DNA of 64,000 nt, from assembly GCA_963721305.1 (NCBI GenBank), contig CAVRIR010000003.1, positions 806,001 through 870,000 on the forward strand, in the 5' to 3' direction. This document shows, piece by piece, positions 36,778 through 50,328 of the stretch. The notes beneath the pieces were generated by a model, which did no database searches, was not told the DNA's origin, and saw only the letters and a list, made by a program, of their open reading frames with translations. The stretch comes from DATAES01 sp963721305 (lineage in GTDB: Bacteria > Actinomycetota > Acidimicrobiia > Acidimicrobiales > JACDCH01). Within the stretch, counting starts at the first letter, position 1; every line of letters begins with the position of its first letter. The position numbers were made by a program, and so were the translations under genes.

Positions 36778-37869
36778 TCAGGCGAGCGATCGCAGCCGGC
36801 TGCCGACGTCAGCGAAGTCGGGGTCGCTGTCCGCGACCTTGCGGAACAGCCGTCGCGCTCGCGGGATGTCGCCGGCGCGCTCGACGAGGTCGGCGAGCGC
36901 GTACGTGAGCCGCAGGTGGTGCATCTGCATCCGTTTCGCCGGCTTCTGCCCGGCCTCAAGCAGCCGGATCGCCCGGTCGACCTCGCCCTGGTCGGCCAGC
37001 GCGCCGGCGGCGACGATGCGTCCCTCGGTCACGGCGTCCGCGCTCGGCGACGCTGCAGCGAGCTCCTTCCACAGCTCGTCGACCTCGGTGTACCGGCGCA
37101 GTGCGCGATAGCAGTCCGCCAGTACCGGGAGCTGCTCCGCGGATCCGGTGAGCGTGCGGAACGCCTCGAGCTCGCGGGCCGCTATCCGCCAGTGTCCCAG
37201 GCGGTACAGCGTCAGCCCGTAGAGCTCGCGGACGGGCGCCGAACCGGGGGCCCGTTCGGCCAGCGGCTTCAGGATCTTGCGAGCCTCGGTGAATCGATCG
37301 CGTTCGAACGCCCTCGACGCCGCCCGCAACCGCTCGCCGAGCTTCGGGACGTGTGACGGACCGGCGAGCTCCTCGAGCTCTGCGGCCGTCGGAACTGGTC
37401 GATTCGGCTCGGTGCGCCTGGGTGCCTGCTTGCCCCGCGCGATCGCCTTCCGCGCATCGGTGCGGATGTCTTCGTCGACCCGCACCCACGTCTCGGGCTC
37501 GTGGCTGCGGTCCTCGAGACCGGCGGCCTCACGAAACGCCTCCGATGCCGCGGATGGTCGATCGTCCTGCAATCGGCCGGCGCCGCGGCGAGCGACGCTG
37601 CCCCACGACTTCGGACCTGCCCGGGTGTCGCGTTCGTCCTCGTGCCGCGATCGCGCTGACGAGCTCGGCCGCTTGGAGGCCTTGGCCGCCCTCGCCGGCC
37701 GGGAGCCCGACTTGGATGCGCCCGCGGACTTCGAGGTTCTGGCCGGCTTGGACGTTCTGGCCGGCTTGGACGTTCTCGCCGGCTTCGAGGAGCGAGGCGG
37801 TTGCGACGATCTCGAGGTGCTGGCCCGCTTCTTGCCGCGCCGGGCCCTTGGGGCGCCCGCGGGGATCAC
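36778..37869 (-). CDS. TPR-repeat protein with basic repeated N-terminus
   Basis: A 363-residue protein. Residues 1-80 are low-complexity, basic and Ser/Pro-rich, with SKPART repeats and RSSKPARTS-type units. Residues about 175-355 form helical tetratricopeptide-like repeats (RFTEARKILKPLAERAPGS, LYRLGHWRIAARELEAF, GDIPRARRLFRKVADSDPDF). It matches in position the TPR gene that follows tyrS in M. tuberculosis. TPRs mediate protein contacts; the partner is unknown. The start is GTG 37869. Confidence 0.72.
   Translation of the reverse strand: MIPAGAPRARRGKKRASTSRSSQPPRSSKPARTSKPARTSKPARTSKSAGASKSGSRPARAAKASKRPSSSARSRHEDERDTRAGPKSWGSVARRGAGRLQDDRPSAASEAFREAAGLEDRSHEPETWVRVDEDIRTDARKAIARGKQAPRRTEPNRPVPTAAELEELAGPSHVPKLGERLRAASRAFERDRFTEARKILKPLAERAPGSAPVRELYGLTLYRLGHWRIAARELEAFRTLTGSAEQLPVLADCYRALRRYTEVDELWKELAAASPSADAVTEGRIVAAGALADQGEVDRAIRLLEAGQKPAKRMQMHHLRLTYALADLVERAGDIPRARRLFRKVADSDPDFADVGSRLRSLA
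37736..37789. repeat. Three tandem 18-bp repeats within the TPR gene
   Basis: Units at 37736-37753 and 37754-37771 are identical (gttctggccggcttggac); 37772-37789 is a diverged third copy. They encode the repeated SKPART block in the basic N-terminus. Because the unit length is a multiple of three, copy number can change without breaking the frame. Confidence 0.8.
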
Positions 37870-37922
37870 GGGGCGGCGCCATGGCGGCAGCGTACCGATC
37901 GGTGGTTTGCCACGAAGACGCG

Positions 37923-38312
37923 CTACGAAGACCGGCCTTCCACACGTAGCGACAGGAACTCGTCGACGTGCACCAGGCCGAGGATCCAGCGCGGCGGCGC
38001 CGGCACCGTGCGTCGGCGCGGATCATCGAACAACTCCGGCTCGACGAGCCCGATGTCGTGGTTGTTCGTTCGGATGGTGCAGCGACCGGCAGCTTGCACG
38101 TTGCGGACCCAGTCGCTGCCCGACCCGTACACGAGCGCGAAGACGTAGTGGTCGTCCCTGTGGAACGCGTTGACCGGCGTTCGGTACGCACGTCCACTGC
38201 GCCGTCCCGTGTGCGTGACGATCGCGAATCCGGGCATCCATCCGGCAATGTGGCGGGCAACGCGGTTCGTGAACCGCTTGTTGAATCTTGCGACCTTGCG
38301 CGACACCGGCAT
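37923..38312 (-). CDS. Deazaflavin-dependent (Ddn-family) nitroreductase-like protein
   Basis: A 129-residue split-barrel protein. Its HTGRRSGRAYRTPVNAF and VYGSGSDWVRNVQAAG segments are the hallmark of the Ddn family, which binds F420 in actinobacteria. Members reduce nitro-compounds, quinones or other acceptors with reduced F420; the substrate is not predictable. ATG 38312 aligns with family members; the longer upstream frame runs into the 5S gene and is not coding. It lies just after the rRNA operon terminator on the same strand and so needs its own promoter, not identified. Confidence 0.82.
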   Translation of the reverse strand: MPVSRKVARFNKRFTNRVARHIAGWMPGFAIVTHTGRRSGRAYRTPVNAFHRDDHYVFALVYGSGSDWVRNVQAAGRCTIRTNNHDIGLVEPELFDDPRRRTVPAPPRWILGLVHVDEFLSLRVEGRSS

Positions 38313-38329
38313 CGGCGCCTCCGAAGTGA

Positions 38330-38357
38330 AAAGGGCCCCTCCGAAGAGGGGCCCTTT
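38330..38357 (-). terminator. Intrinsic terminator of the rRNA operon
   Basis: A perfect 11-bp stem (38330-38340 with 38347-38357) and 6-nt loop lies about 10 bp beyond the end of 5S rRNA. On the minus strand it reads AAAGGGCCCCT, loop, AGGGGCCCTTTTC, with a T-run at the 3' side. This is the clearest intrinsic terminator in the window. Confidence 0.9.
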
Positions 38358-38366
38358 CGAGCGAAA

Positions 38367-38482
38367 CCGGCGGCGTCCTACTCTCCCAGGGGATCTCTCC
38401 CCAAGTACCATCGGCGCTGGTGGGCTTAACTGCCGTGTTCGGAATGGGAACGGGTGTTGCCCCACCGCCATGGCCACCGAGA
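38367..38482 (-). rRNA. rrf: 5S ribosomal RNA
   Basis: The minus strand carries the 5S core CCCGTTCCCATTCCGAACACG followed by GTTAAGCCCACCAGCGCC and GGGAGAGTAGGACGCCGCC, and ends in complementary terminal sequences. The length is about 116 nt. Ends are set by the terminal stem and may be off by a few bases. Confidence 0.95.
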
Positions 38483-38525
38483 CTTGTGTTCAGGCGCGCC
38501 ACCGGCTGAAGCCGGGTCGCCCCCT

Positions 38526-38548
38526 GAGAACTCCATAGCGAGCACGAG
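38526..38548 (-). other. 3' arm of the 23S rRNA processing stem
   Basis: These 23 bases pair with 41637-41659 (21 of 23 positions complementary) on the other side of 23S rRNA. The two arms would form the long duplex that RNase III cuts to release pre-23S rRNA. Confidence 0.75.
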
Positions 38549-38559
38549 TTTCATTGTCG

Positions 38560-41624
<3,065 letters not shown>

Positions 41625-41636
41625 AGAACAAAGATG

Positions 41637-41659
41637 CTCGTGCTCGCTATGCAATTCTC
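41637..41659 (-). other. 5' arm of the 23S rRNA processing stem
   Basis: Complementary to 38526-38548 across 23S rRNA (21 of 23 bases), about 13 bases ahead of the mature 5' end. It contains a TTGAGAA element resembling the boxA/processing motif of actinobacterial rRNA spacers. Confidence 0.75.
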
Positions 41660-43366
<1,707 letters not shown>

Positions 43367-43694
43367 ATCTCGGCCGGCGAACCGGCCTTCGATCGGTGAA
43401 GAGCCGGCGGCTTCACCCTGGAAAATCAGGGATTCGTCGCCGACCCGGCAAGGACAGCCAACATTCGGCATCCGAAGATGCTTCGTTGTCCGTCAGTGCA
43501 TTGACTTGGTGAACGGCCACGACCGAAGTCGGGACCGCCCGCACTGGCATTTTTCGTCCGCTATTCCGTTTTCAAGGTGCGCCGCTCCTCGCGCAGAGGT
43601 GCGACGGGCACACGCCCGAGGGGCGGTGGTGCCACGATGGTCTCCTCGATCCGGGGGCGACAGTGCCCGACCGGCTTCAGAGGCGGAGGACTAA
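43367..43694 (-). other. rRNA operon leader
   Basis: About 330 bp between the promoter and 16S rRNA without a protein gene. It contains CACCTTGAAAACGGAATAG (minus strand, about 43562-43580), a boxA/processing-like element of the kind seen before actinobacterial 16S genes. Several GC-rich inverted repeats likely pair with the 16S-23S spacer. Confidence 0.55.
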
Positions 43695-43721
43695 ACTATA
43701 GGCCTCGACGGAGAGAGTCAA
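43695..43721 (-). promoter_or_regulatory. Probable rRNA operon promoter overlapping the tyrS stop codon
   Basis: On the minus strand TTGACT (43716-43721) is followed 15 bp later by TATAGT (43695-43700); a TAGTTT two bases downstream gives 17-bp spacing. The -35 element includes the tyrS stop codon. It is the only sigma-70-like element found between tyrS and 16S rRNA. The short spacing leaves some doubt. Confidence 0.55.
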
Positions 43722-44968
43722 CTCGCCAGCAGGACCAGATGGCGCTTCCGTTTACCTGCGCCGAGCACGAGCCAGCGACCCTCGATGAAGGCGCTCACGT
43801 CGACCACGGCGTCCGCAGACTCTACCGGTAGGTCGTTGCAGTAGGCACCCCCCTGCTTGACCAGCCGGGCCGCGGCGCTCTTGGAGTCGGTGAGGCCGGT
43901 TCGGACGAGCAGATCGACGACCGCGACAGGCAGCTCGCCTCCGGACAGGCCCGTCGACGGCATCGTCGTCTCGAGCCCTCTGAGCACGTCCGGGTCGAGC
44001 CCGTCGCTCCACGCCCGGGTGCCTCGGGCGGCGTCGTCGGCCGCGCCGTCGCCGTGGACGATCGCCGTGACCTCCCAGGCCAGCCGGCGCTGTGCCTCAC
44101 GACGCTCGGGCGCCGCCTCGTGTTCCGTGACGATGTGGGCGACCTCGTCGACGGGGAGCAGCGTGAACCACGCCAGCATCCGGCGCACCTGGCGATCGTC
44201 GGTCTGGATGAAGTGCTGGTACAGCTCGAAGGGGCTCGTTCGTGCCGGATCGAGCCATGTCCGTGCGCCGGTCGTCTTCCCCAGCTTCGAGCCGTCCGCG
44301 GCGGTCAGGAGCGGCCAGCACAGCGCGTGCACCGTCTGGCCGTCACGCCGGCGGATCAGGTCGACGCCGGACAGGATGTTGCCCCACTGGTCGGACCCGC
44401 CGATCTGGAGCTCACACCCCTGATGGGTGTGCAACCACCAGAAGTCGTACGCCTGGAGGAGCATGTAGGAGAACTCGGTGTACGAGATCCCGTGCTCGCT
44501 GTCGATGCGGGCCTTGACGGACTCACGGGCCAGCATCTGGTTGACCGTCATGTGCTTGCCGACGTCCCGCAAGAAGGCCAGCAAGGGCGCATCGCGGGTC
44601 CATTCGTAGTTGTCGACCAGCGTCCACTCGCCCTCGGGCCCGAGGACCCGGGCGATCTGGCCCTTGATGGCCTCGACGTTGCGGCGCAGCGTGCCCTCGT
44701 CGAGCAGGTTGCGCTCCTCGGATCGACCGCCCGGGTCGCCGATCATGCCCGTGGCCCCACCTGCCAGTGCGATCGGATGGTGTCCGGCCTCCTGGAACCG
44801 GCGCAGCATCACCAAGCCGATGAGGTTGCCCGTGTGGAGGCTGTCGGCTGACGGGTCCATGCCGTGGTAGAGGGTCACGGGCCCCTTCGCCAGCCGCCGG
44901 CCGAGCGCATCCCGGTCGGTCGAGTCGTGGATCAGGCCGCGCGCCTCGAGGTCTCCGAGCAGGTCCAT
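43718..44968 (-). CDS. tyrS: Tyrosyl-tRNA synthetase
   Basis: A 416-residue class I synthetase: the HIGH-type motif is HTGN (residues 45-48), the tRNA-Tyr determinant region follows, and the KMSKS-equivalent is SKLGKT near the middle. A C-terminal S4 RNA-binding domain is present (AARLVKQGGAYCNDL). It charges tRNA-Tyr. The gene lies directly upstream of the rRNA operon on the same strand, so read-through from tyrS could add to rRNA synthesis. No T-box leader was recognised upstream. Confidence 0.95.
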   Translation of the reverse strand: MDLLGDLEARGLIHDSTDRDALGRRLAKGPVTLYHGMDPSADSLHTGNLIGLVMLRRFQEAGHHPIALAGGATGMIGDPGGRSEERNLLDEGTLRRNVEAIKGQIARVLGPEGEWTLVDNYEWTRDAPLLAFLRDVGKHMTVNQMLARESVKARIDSEHGISYTEFSYMLLQAYDFWWLHTHQGCELQIGGSDQWGNILSGVDLIRRRDGQTVHALCWPLLTAADGSKLGKTTGARTWLDPARTSPFELYQHFIQTDDRQVRRMLAWFTLLPVDEVAHIVTEHEAAPERREAQRRLAWEVTAIVHGDGAADDAARGTRAWSDGLDPDVLRGLETTMPSTGLSGGELPVAVVDLLVRTGLTDSKSAAARLVKQGGAYCNDLPVESADAVVDVSAFIEGRWLVLGAGKRKRHLVLLAS

Positions 44969-45001
44969 CCCGGCCGCACCCTAGCCAGCAGCATCCCGAA
45001 G

Positions 45002-45214
45002 GGAGCGGCCACAAACGGCCTGCGTGGCCGGGGAACGCAAAGACACAGCTCGACCATGCGAGCGACGGAGCCGCCAGGCGGAGGAGCGGCCACAAACGGC
45101 CTGCGTGGCCGGGGAACGCAAAGACACAGCCCGACCATGCGAGCGACGGAGCCGCCAGGCGGAGGAGCGGCCACACACGGCCTGCGTGGCCGGGGAACGC
45201 AAAGACACAGCTCG
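45002..45214. repeat. 81-bp tandem repeat, 2.6 copies
   Basis: Units start at 45002, 45083 and 45164; the first two are almost identical over 81 bp and the third stops after about 51 bp at 45214. Each contains ggcctgcgtggcc, an imperfect hairpin. The block lies between the divergently transcribed tyrS and penicillin-binding protein genes. Since 81 is 27 codons the frame is open through all copies on both strands (e.g. GERKDTARPCERRS), but this is probably not translated. Confidence 0.88.
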
Positions 45215-45245
45215 TGACCTCGGTCTGAGCGCCGAATTGGCGACA

Positions 45246-47363
45246 ATGGAGGGGATGCGTGGGTTCGTGATCGCGATCGCGTGCGCGGTGGCGACGGCAA
45301 TGCTGGCGAGTGGGTGCTCGTACACGCCCACGGCCGTGGTGCCCACGATCCCTGCAAATGCGCAGTCGTCGAAGATCTTCGCCGCCGACGGCACGCTGAT
45401 CACCTCCGTACACGGCCCGGAGAACCGCATCGAGGTGCCGCTCGACCAGATCTCCGAGCCGATGCAGAAGGCCGCCATCGACATCGAGGACCAGCGCTTC
45501 TACTACCACCACGGCGTCGACTTCCGGGCGATCTTCCGGGCAGCCAAGACGAACGCCGAAGCGGGAACCGTCGAACAGGGCGGCTCGACGATCACGCAGC
45601 AGCTCGTCAAGAACACGCTGCTGTCGTCCGGCAAGACGCTCGACCGCAAGATCCAGGAAGCGGCCCTCGCCTGGCAGCTCGAGGGCCACTATTCGAAGCA
45701 GCGGATCCTGGAGATCTACCTGAACACGGTGTACTTCGGCAACGGCGCCTACGGGGTCGAGGCTGCCGCCGAGCAGTACTTCGGCAAGCCGATCGGGCAG
45801 GTCGGCGCGGTCGAGGCAGCCACGATCGCGGGGCTGATCCAGTCGCCCAACGCGTACGACCCGATCGCCCACCCCGATGCCGCCCTCGCCCGGCGCAACG
45901 TCGTCCTCGCCAAGATGGCCCAGATCGGCGACATCACGCCTGCAGAGCGGGACGCGGACATCGCCACACCGCTTGGCATCGCCCCGACGCCGGCGAACCA
46001 GCAGTACGCGGCGCCGCACTTCGTCGACGAGGTCAAGAAGTTCGTCGAGGACGATCCCCGCTTCGGGTCCACGCCTGAGGAACGCCGAGATCTCCTCTAC
46101 GAGGGTGGGCTGCGCATCTACACGACCATCGACCTGCCCCTTCAGGCCGCGGCCGAGAAGGCCATCAAACAGGTCATGCCGTCGACCGGTCCCGAGGCAG
46201 CGCTGGTGGCCGTCGACCCCCAGACCGGCTACGTGAAGGCGATGGTCGGCGGACCCGACTACTTCGGTACGAGCCCGACGGCCCAATACAACCTCGCCGT
46301 GGGGAAGGGCCGTGGCACCGGGTCGGCGTTCAAGCCGATCGTCCTCGCAACGGCGCTGTCCCGCGGGATCCCGTTGTCCGAGGTGCTCCCCGCTCCCTCG
46401 GACATCACGTTGAGCATCCCGGGCAGCACGACGCCCTGGAACGTGCACAACGCGGATCCGGGTGAAGGAGCGCCCGGTGGCACGGACCTCATCGAAGGCA
46501 CCGTGCACTCGTTCAACACGCTCTTCGCGCAGCTGATCCTGCAAGTCGGTGTCCAGAACGCCATCGACATGGCGCACCGCATGGGCATCACGACGCCGCT
46601 GCAAGCCGTGCCCGCGGCCGTGCTCGGCTCGAACGACGTGCAGCCTCTCGAGATGGCGTCGGTGTACGGCACGCTCGCCAATCAGGGAGTCCACGTCGAT
46701 CCGATCATGGTGACCCGCATCACCAAGGCGGATGGAACGATCCTGTACGAGGACGTGCACCAGCAGGAGAAGGCGATGAGCCAAGCGGTTGCCGACACGG
46801 TGACCGGTGTGCTGCAGCAAGTCATCGCTCGCGGCACCGGGACCGCCGCGCAGCTCGATCGCCCTGCGGCCGGCAAGACCGGGACGGGTGAGGATTACAA
46901 GAACGCCTGGTTCTGCGGCTATACCCCATCGCTGTCGACCGCAGTGTGGGCCGGCTTCCCCGAGACCGAGACCCAGATGACCCCGCCGAACACCAGCATC
47001 ACCGTCTACGGAGGGACCTGGCCCGCGCAGATCTGGCAGAGGTTCATGACCGCGGCGACGGCCGGCACTGCTCCGGCCGACTTCCCTGCGCCGGCCGCGA
47101 CGACGACCACCACGGTGCCGGCTGCTTCCGCTCCTCCCGTCACCGCGACACAGGTGACCGCACCGGGAGCGGTGCCGGTTCCCGCGGTCGTCGGCACATC
47201 GGCTGACGACGCGACTGCAGCGTTGTCGCGCGACGGCTTCGTCGTCGACCGCCAGGACACCGGGGCCGGCGGTGGTGCCGGCGTGGTCGAGGCACAGAAC
47301 CCCGCCGGTGGATCCTCCGCACCCACCGGATCGACCGTGACGATCATGGTTGCGCCGAAATGA
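45246..47363 (+). CDS. Class A penicillin-binding protein with PASTA domain, probable lipoprotein
   Basis: A 705-residue bifunctional peptidoglycan synthase. The GT51 transglycosylase has catalytic Glu81 in EDQRFYYHHG and GGSTITQQLVKN. The transpeptidase has Ser360-x-x-Lys363 (GSAFKP), Ser422-x-Asn424 and Lys544-Thr-Gly (AGKTGTGEDYKNAW). A Thr/Pro/Ala linker leads to one C-terminal PASTA domain (residues about 640-705). The N-terminus ends in MLASGC, a lipobox-like sequence, so it may be lipid-anchored at Cys24 rather than by a plain helix. ATG 45246 or ATG 45255 could be the start. Tandem repeats precede it. Confidence 0.88.
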   Translation: MEGMRGFVIAIACAVATAMLASGCSYTPTAVVPTIPANAQSSKIFAADGTLITSVHGPENRIEVPLDQISEPMQKAAIDIEDQRFYYHHGVDFRAIFRAAKTNAEAGTVEQGGSTITQQLVKNTLLSSGKTLDRKIQEAALAWQLEGHYSKQRILEIYLNTVYFGNGAYGVEAAAEQYFGKPIGQVGAVEAATIAGLIQSPNAYDPIAHPDAALARRNVVLAKMAQIGDITPAERDADIATPLGIAPTPANQQYAAPHFVDEVKKFVEDDPRFGSTPEERRDLLYEGGLRIYTTIDLPLQAAAEKAIKQVMPSTGPEAALVAVDPQTGYVKAMVGGPDYFGTSPTAQYNLAVGKGRGTGSAFKPIVLATALSRGIPLSEVLPAPSDITLSIPGSTTPWNVHNADPGEGAPGGTDLIEGTVHSFNTLFAQLILQVGVQNAIDMAHRMGITTPLQAVPAAVLGSNDVQPLEMASVYGTLANQGVHVDPIMVTRITKADGTILYEDVHQQEKAMSQAVADTVTGVLQQVIARGTGTAAQLDRPAAGKTGTGEDYKNAWFCGYTPSLSTAVWAGFPETETQMTPPNTSITVYGGTWPAQIWQRFMTAATAGTAPADFPAPAATTTTTVPAASAPPVTATQVTAPGAVPVPAVVGTSADDATAALSRDGFVVDRQDTGAGGGAGVVEAQNPAGGSSAPTGSTVTIMVAPK

Positions 47364-47882
47364 GCGACACGTCGATTCTCAGCACGCGCCCGGCGCGCGA
47401 TCGTCATCGCCGTGGTGATCGCGGCGAGCGTGGCCATGTGGATCTACGTCCTGTTCATCGCGAAGCCAGAGCCGACCGACTGGCTCACGGATCGCAGCTT
47501 CCCGAACGCGGCCGAGCCGATCTGCAAGGCCACGCTCGACAACCTCAACAACGCCGGCCTGCTCAACCAGAAGGCGTCATCTCCGCAGGATCGGGCCTCG
47601 TTGGCGGATCGCGCCGACGCGCAGTTGACGGACATGATCGGGCAGTTGCGGACGAAGGTCCCGGCGACCGGCGAAGCCCACGACGCCACGACGGCCTGGC
47701 TGAACGACTGGGATCAGTGGCTGAGCGATCGCGCCGCATGGACCGACAAGCTGAAGGCCGGCCAAGACGTCCAGTTCTTCGAGAGGCAGCGGGCCGCCAC
47801 CGGCCAGCCCAACAGCGCGGCGTTGACCGCGTTCGCCATCACGAACGACATGGGCTCGTGCCAGACGCCCGCGGGTGTCTGA
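47360..47882 (+). CDS. Small membrane-anchored protein of unknown function (single-base frameshift)
   Basis: The ATG overlaps the PBP stop codon (ATGA), and the frame reads MSDTSILSTR. Then one surplus base in a run of C and G (about 47385-47398) must be dropped to continue into RRAIVIAVVIAASVAMWIYVLFI, a basic residue-flanked membrane helix, and a 130-residue helical extracytoplasmic domain with one Cys near each end (AEPICKATL, GSCQTP). A GTG within the helix (47412) would avoid the frameshift but leave the helix without its positive flank. It is coupled to the PBP and may assist cell-wall synthesis; no family is recognised. Confidence 0.6.
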
Positions 47883-47911
47883 GCATCAGCCTCACGCAGT
47901 GACTCAAGGAG

Positions 47912-48499
47912 TCAGCGGCGGCGCGACACGTTCGGCTCGTCGGTGACGAACCATCGCCAGGGATGTTCCGCGCCCGCGGTCAGCCCGATGCGAACGCTGT
48001 TGCCCGGGATCGGCGGCGGCCGAGTGCCGTCGTCGACGATGGTCACCCCACGGTCGCACGTGACGAGATCCGCACCGTCGAACGCCTTGTCGAGTCCGAA
48101 CGCCTCGCACAGCTTCGCCGGGCCGCTGCACAGGTCCCGGTCACGGCGCGCCGCTCGCCCGCGCGCCGCGTACATCTCGTCGAGCCCGCTCAGAGGAGTG
48201 CCGGCTCGCAGCAACACGGCGACGCCTTCGTCCTCGTCGCCGCAGACCGCGTTCGCGCACCAGTGCATGCCGTAGGTGAAGTACACGTAGAGCCCGCCGG
48301 GAGGACCGAACATCGCGGCGTTGCGGTTCGTCCGGCCACGGAAGGCGTGGCTGCCCGGATCGATCGAGCCGCAGTAAGCCTCGACCTCCACGATGCGCGC
48401 CGATCGGTCACCGCGCACCAACACCTTGTTCAACAGGTCCGCCGCGACGAGTCGAGGATCACGGCGGTAGAAGTCTCGCCCGAGGGACGCCGTCGTCAC
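47912..48499 (-). CDS. mpg: 3-Methyladenine DNA glycosylase (AAG/Mpg type)
   Basis: A 195-residue AAG-family glycosylase: FYRRDPRLVAADLLNKVLV at the N-terminus, the catalytic Glu in RIVEVEAY, and PGSHAFRGRTNRNAAMFG with YVYFTYGMHWCANAV. It excises alkylated purines such as 3-methyladenine. GTG 48499 overlaps the thioesterase stop (GTGA). In M. tuberculosis mpg also lies just before tyrS. The protein begins at its usual N-terminus; the frame is open further upstream only because of a frameshift in the thioesterase gene. Confidence 0.92.
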   Translation of the reverse strand: MTTASLGRDFYRRDPRLVAADLLNKVLVRGDRSARIVEVEAYCGSIDPGSHAFRGRTNRNAAMFGPPGGLYVYFTYGMHWCANAVCGDEDEGVAVLLRAGTPLSGLDEMYAARGRAARRDRDLCSGPAKLCEAFGLDKAFDGADLVTCDRGVTIVDDGTRPPPIPGNSVRIGLTAGAEHPWRWFVTDEPNVSRRR

Positions 48500-48880
48500 G
48501 CGGACAGTGCAGCTCTGATCTCGTCGGGGATCGGCGCGGTCTCGACGCGTGCCGGTGGTGACACCGACGTAGACGACCATCGCCTCGAACACAGGCCGTT
48601 CGCCGACCGAGCCTTCGATGGTCACATCGAACGACGTCGTGCCCCAGCGCGACACGTGCGGCACCAAGGTGAGCACGTCGCCGAGACCGGCTCCGCCGGC
48701 CCATTCGATGGTGGCCTTCTTGACCATGAGGTCCCACCCGAACCGCTCGAAGTGGGCATCGATCGACCGCAGCCACGAGTCCACGCAGTCGTCGACGAAG
48801 GCGAGGTAGTGCGCGTTGAACACGACACCTTGCATGTCGACCTCGCCGTAACGGATGCGGATCTCGTGGCGGAAGGTCAC
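48496..48880 (-). CDS. YbgC/4-hydroxybenzoyl-CoA-type thioesterase (single-base frameshift)
   Basis: A hot-dog-fold thioesterase of about 127 residues: IRIRYGEVDMQGVVFNAHYLAFVDD holds the catalytic Asp. WAGGAGLGDVLTLV and FEAMVVYVGVTTGTR follow. At about 48541-48550 a surplus base breaks the frame; without it the protein ends ETAPIPDEIRAALSA at a TGA that overlaps the mpg start. As read, the frame runs straight into mpg and produces a false fusion. GTG 48880 is 17 bp downstream of argH. It hydrolyses an acyl-CoA of unknown identity. Confidence 0.8.
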
Positions 48881-48896
48881 GGACCGCGCTGCTCGC

Positions 48897-50318
<1,422 letters not shown>

Positions 50319-50328
50319 CAGAAGGCCA

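Noticed and set aside
45002..45214. CRISPR array
   Set aside because: The unit is 81 bp, the copies are directly adjacent without variable spacers, and there are no cas genes nearby.
44523..46820. A 765-codon open frame on the minus strand opposite the penicillin-binding protein
   Set aside because: It is composition-driven antisense to the PBP and the tandem repeat, and contains none of the motifs of a real protein family.
47912..48880. A natural thioesterase-DNA glycosylase fusion
   Set aside because: The junction is produced by one surplus base; correcting it yields a standard thioesterase C-terminus and a GTGA overlap with mpg.
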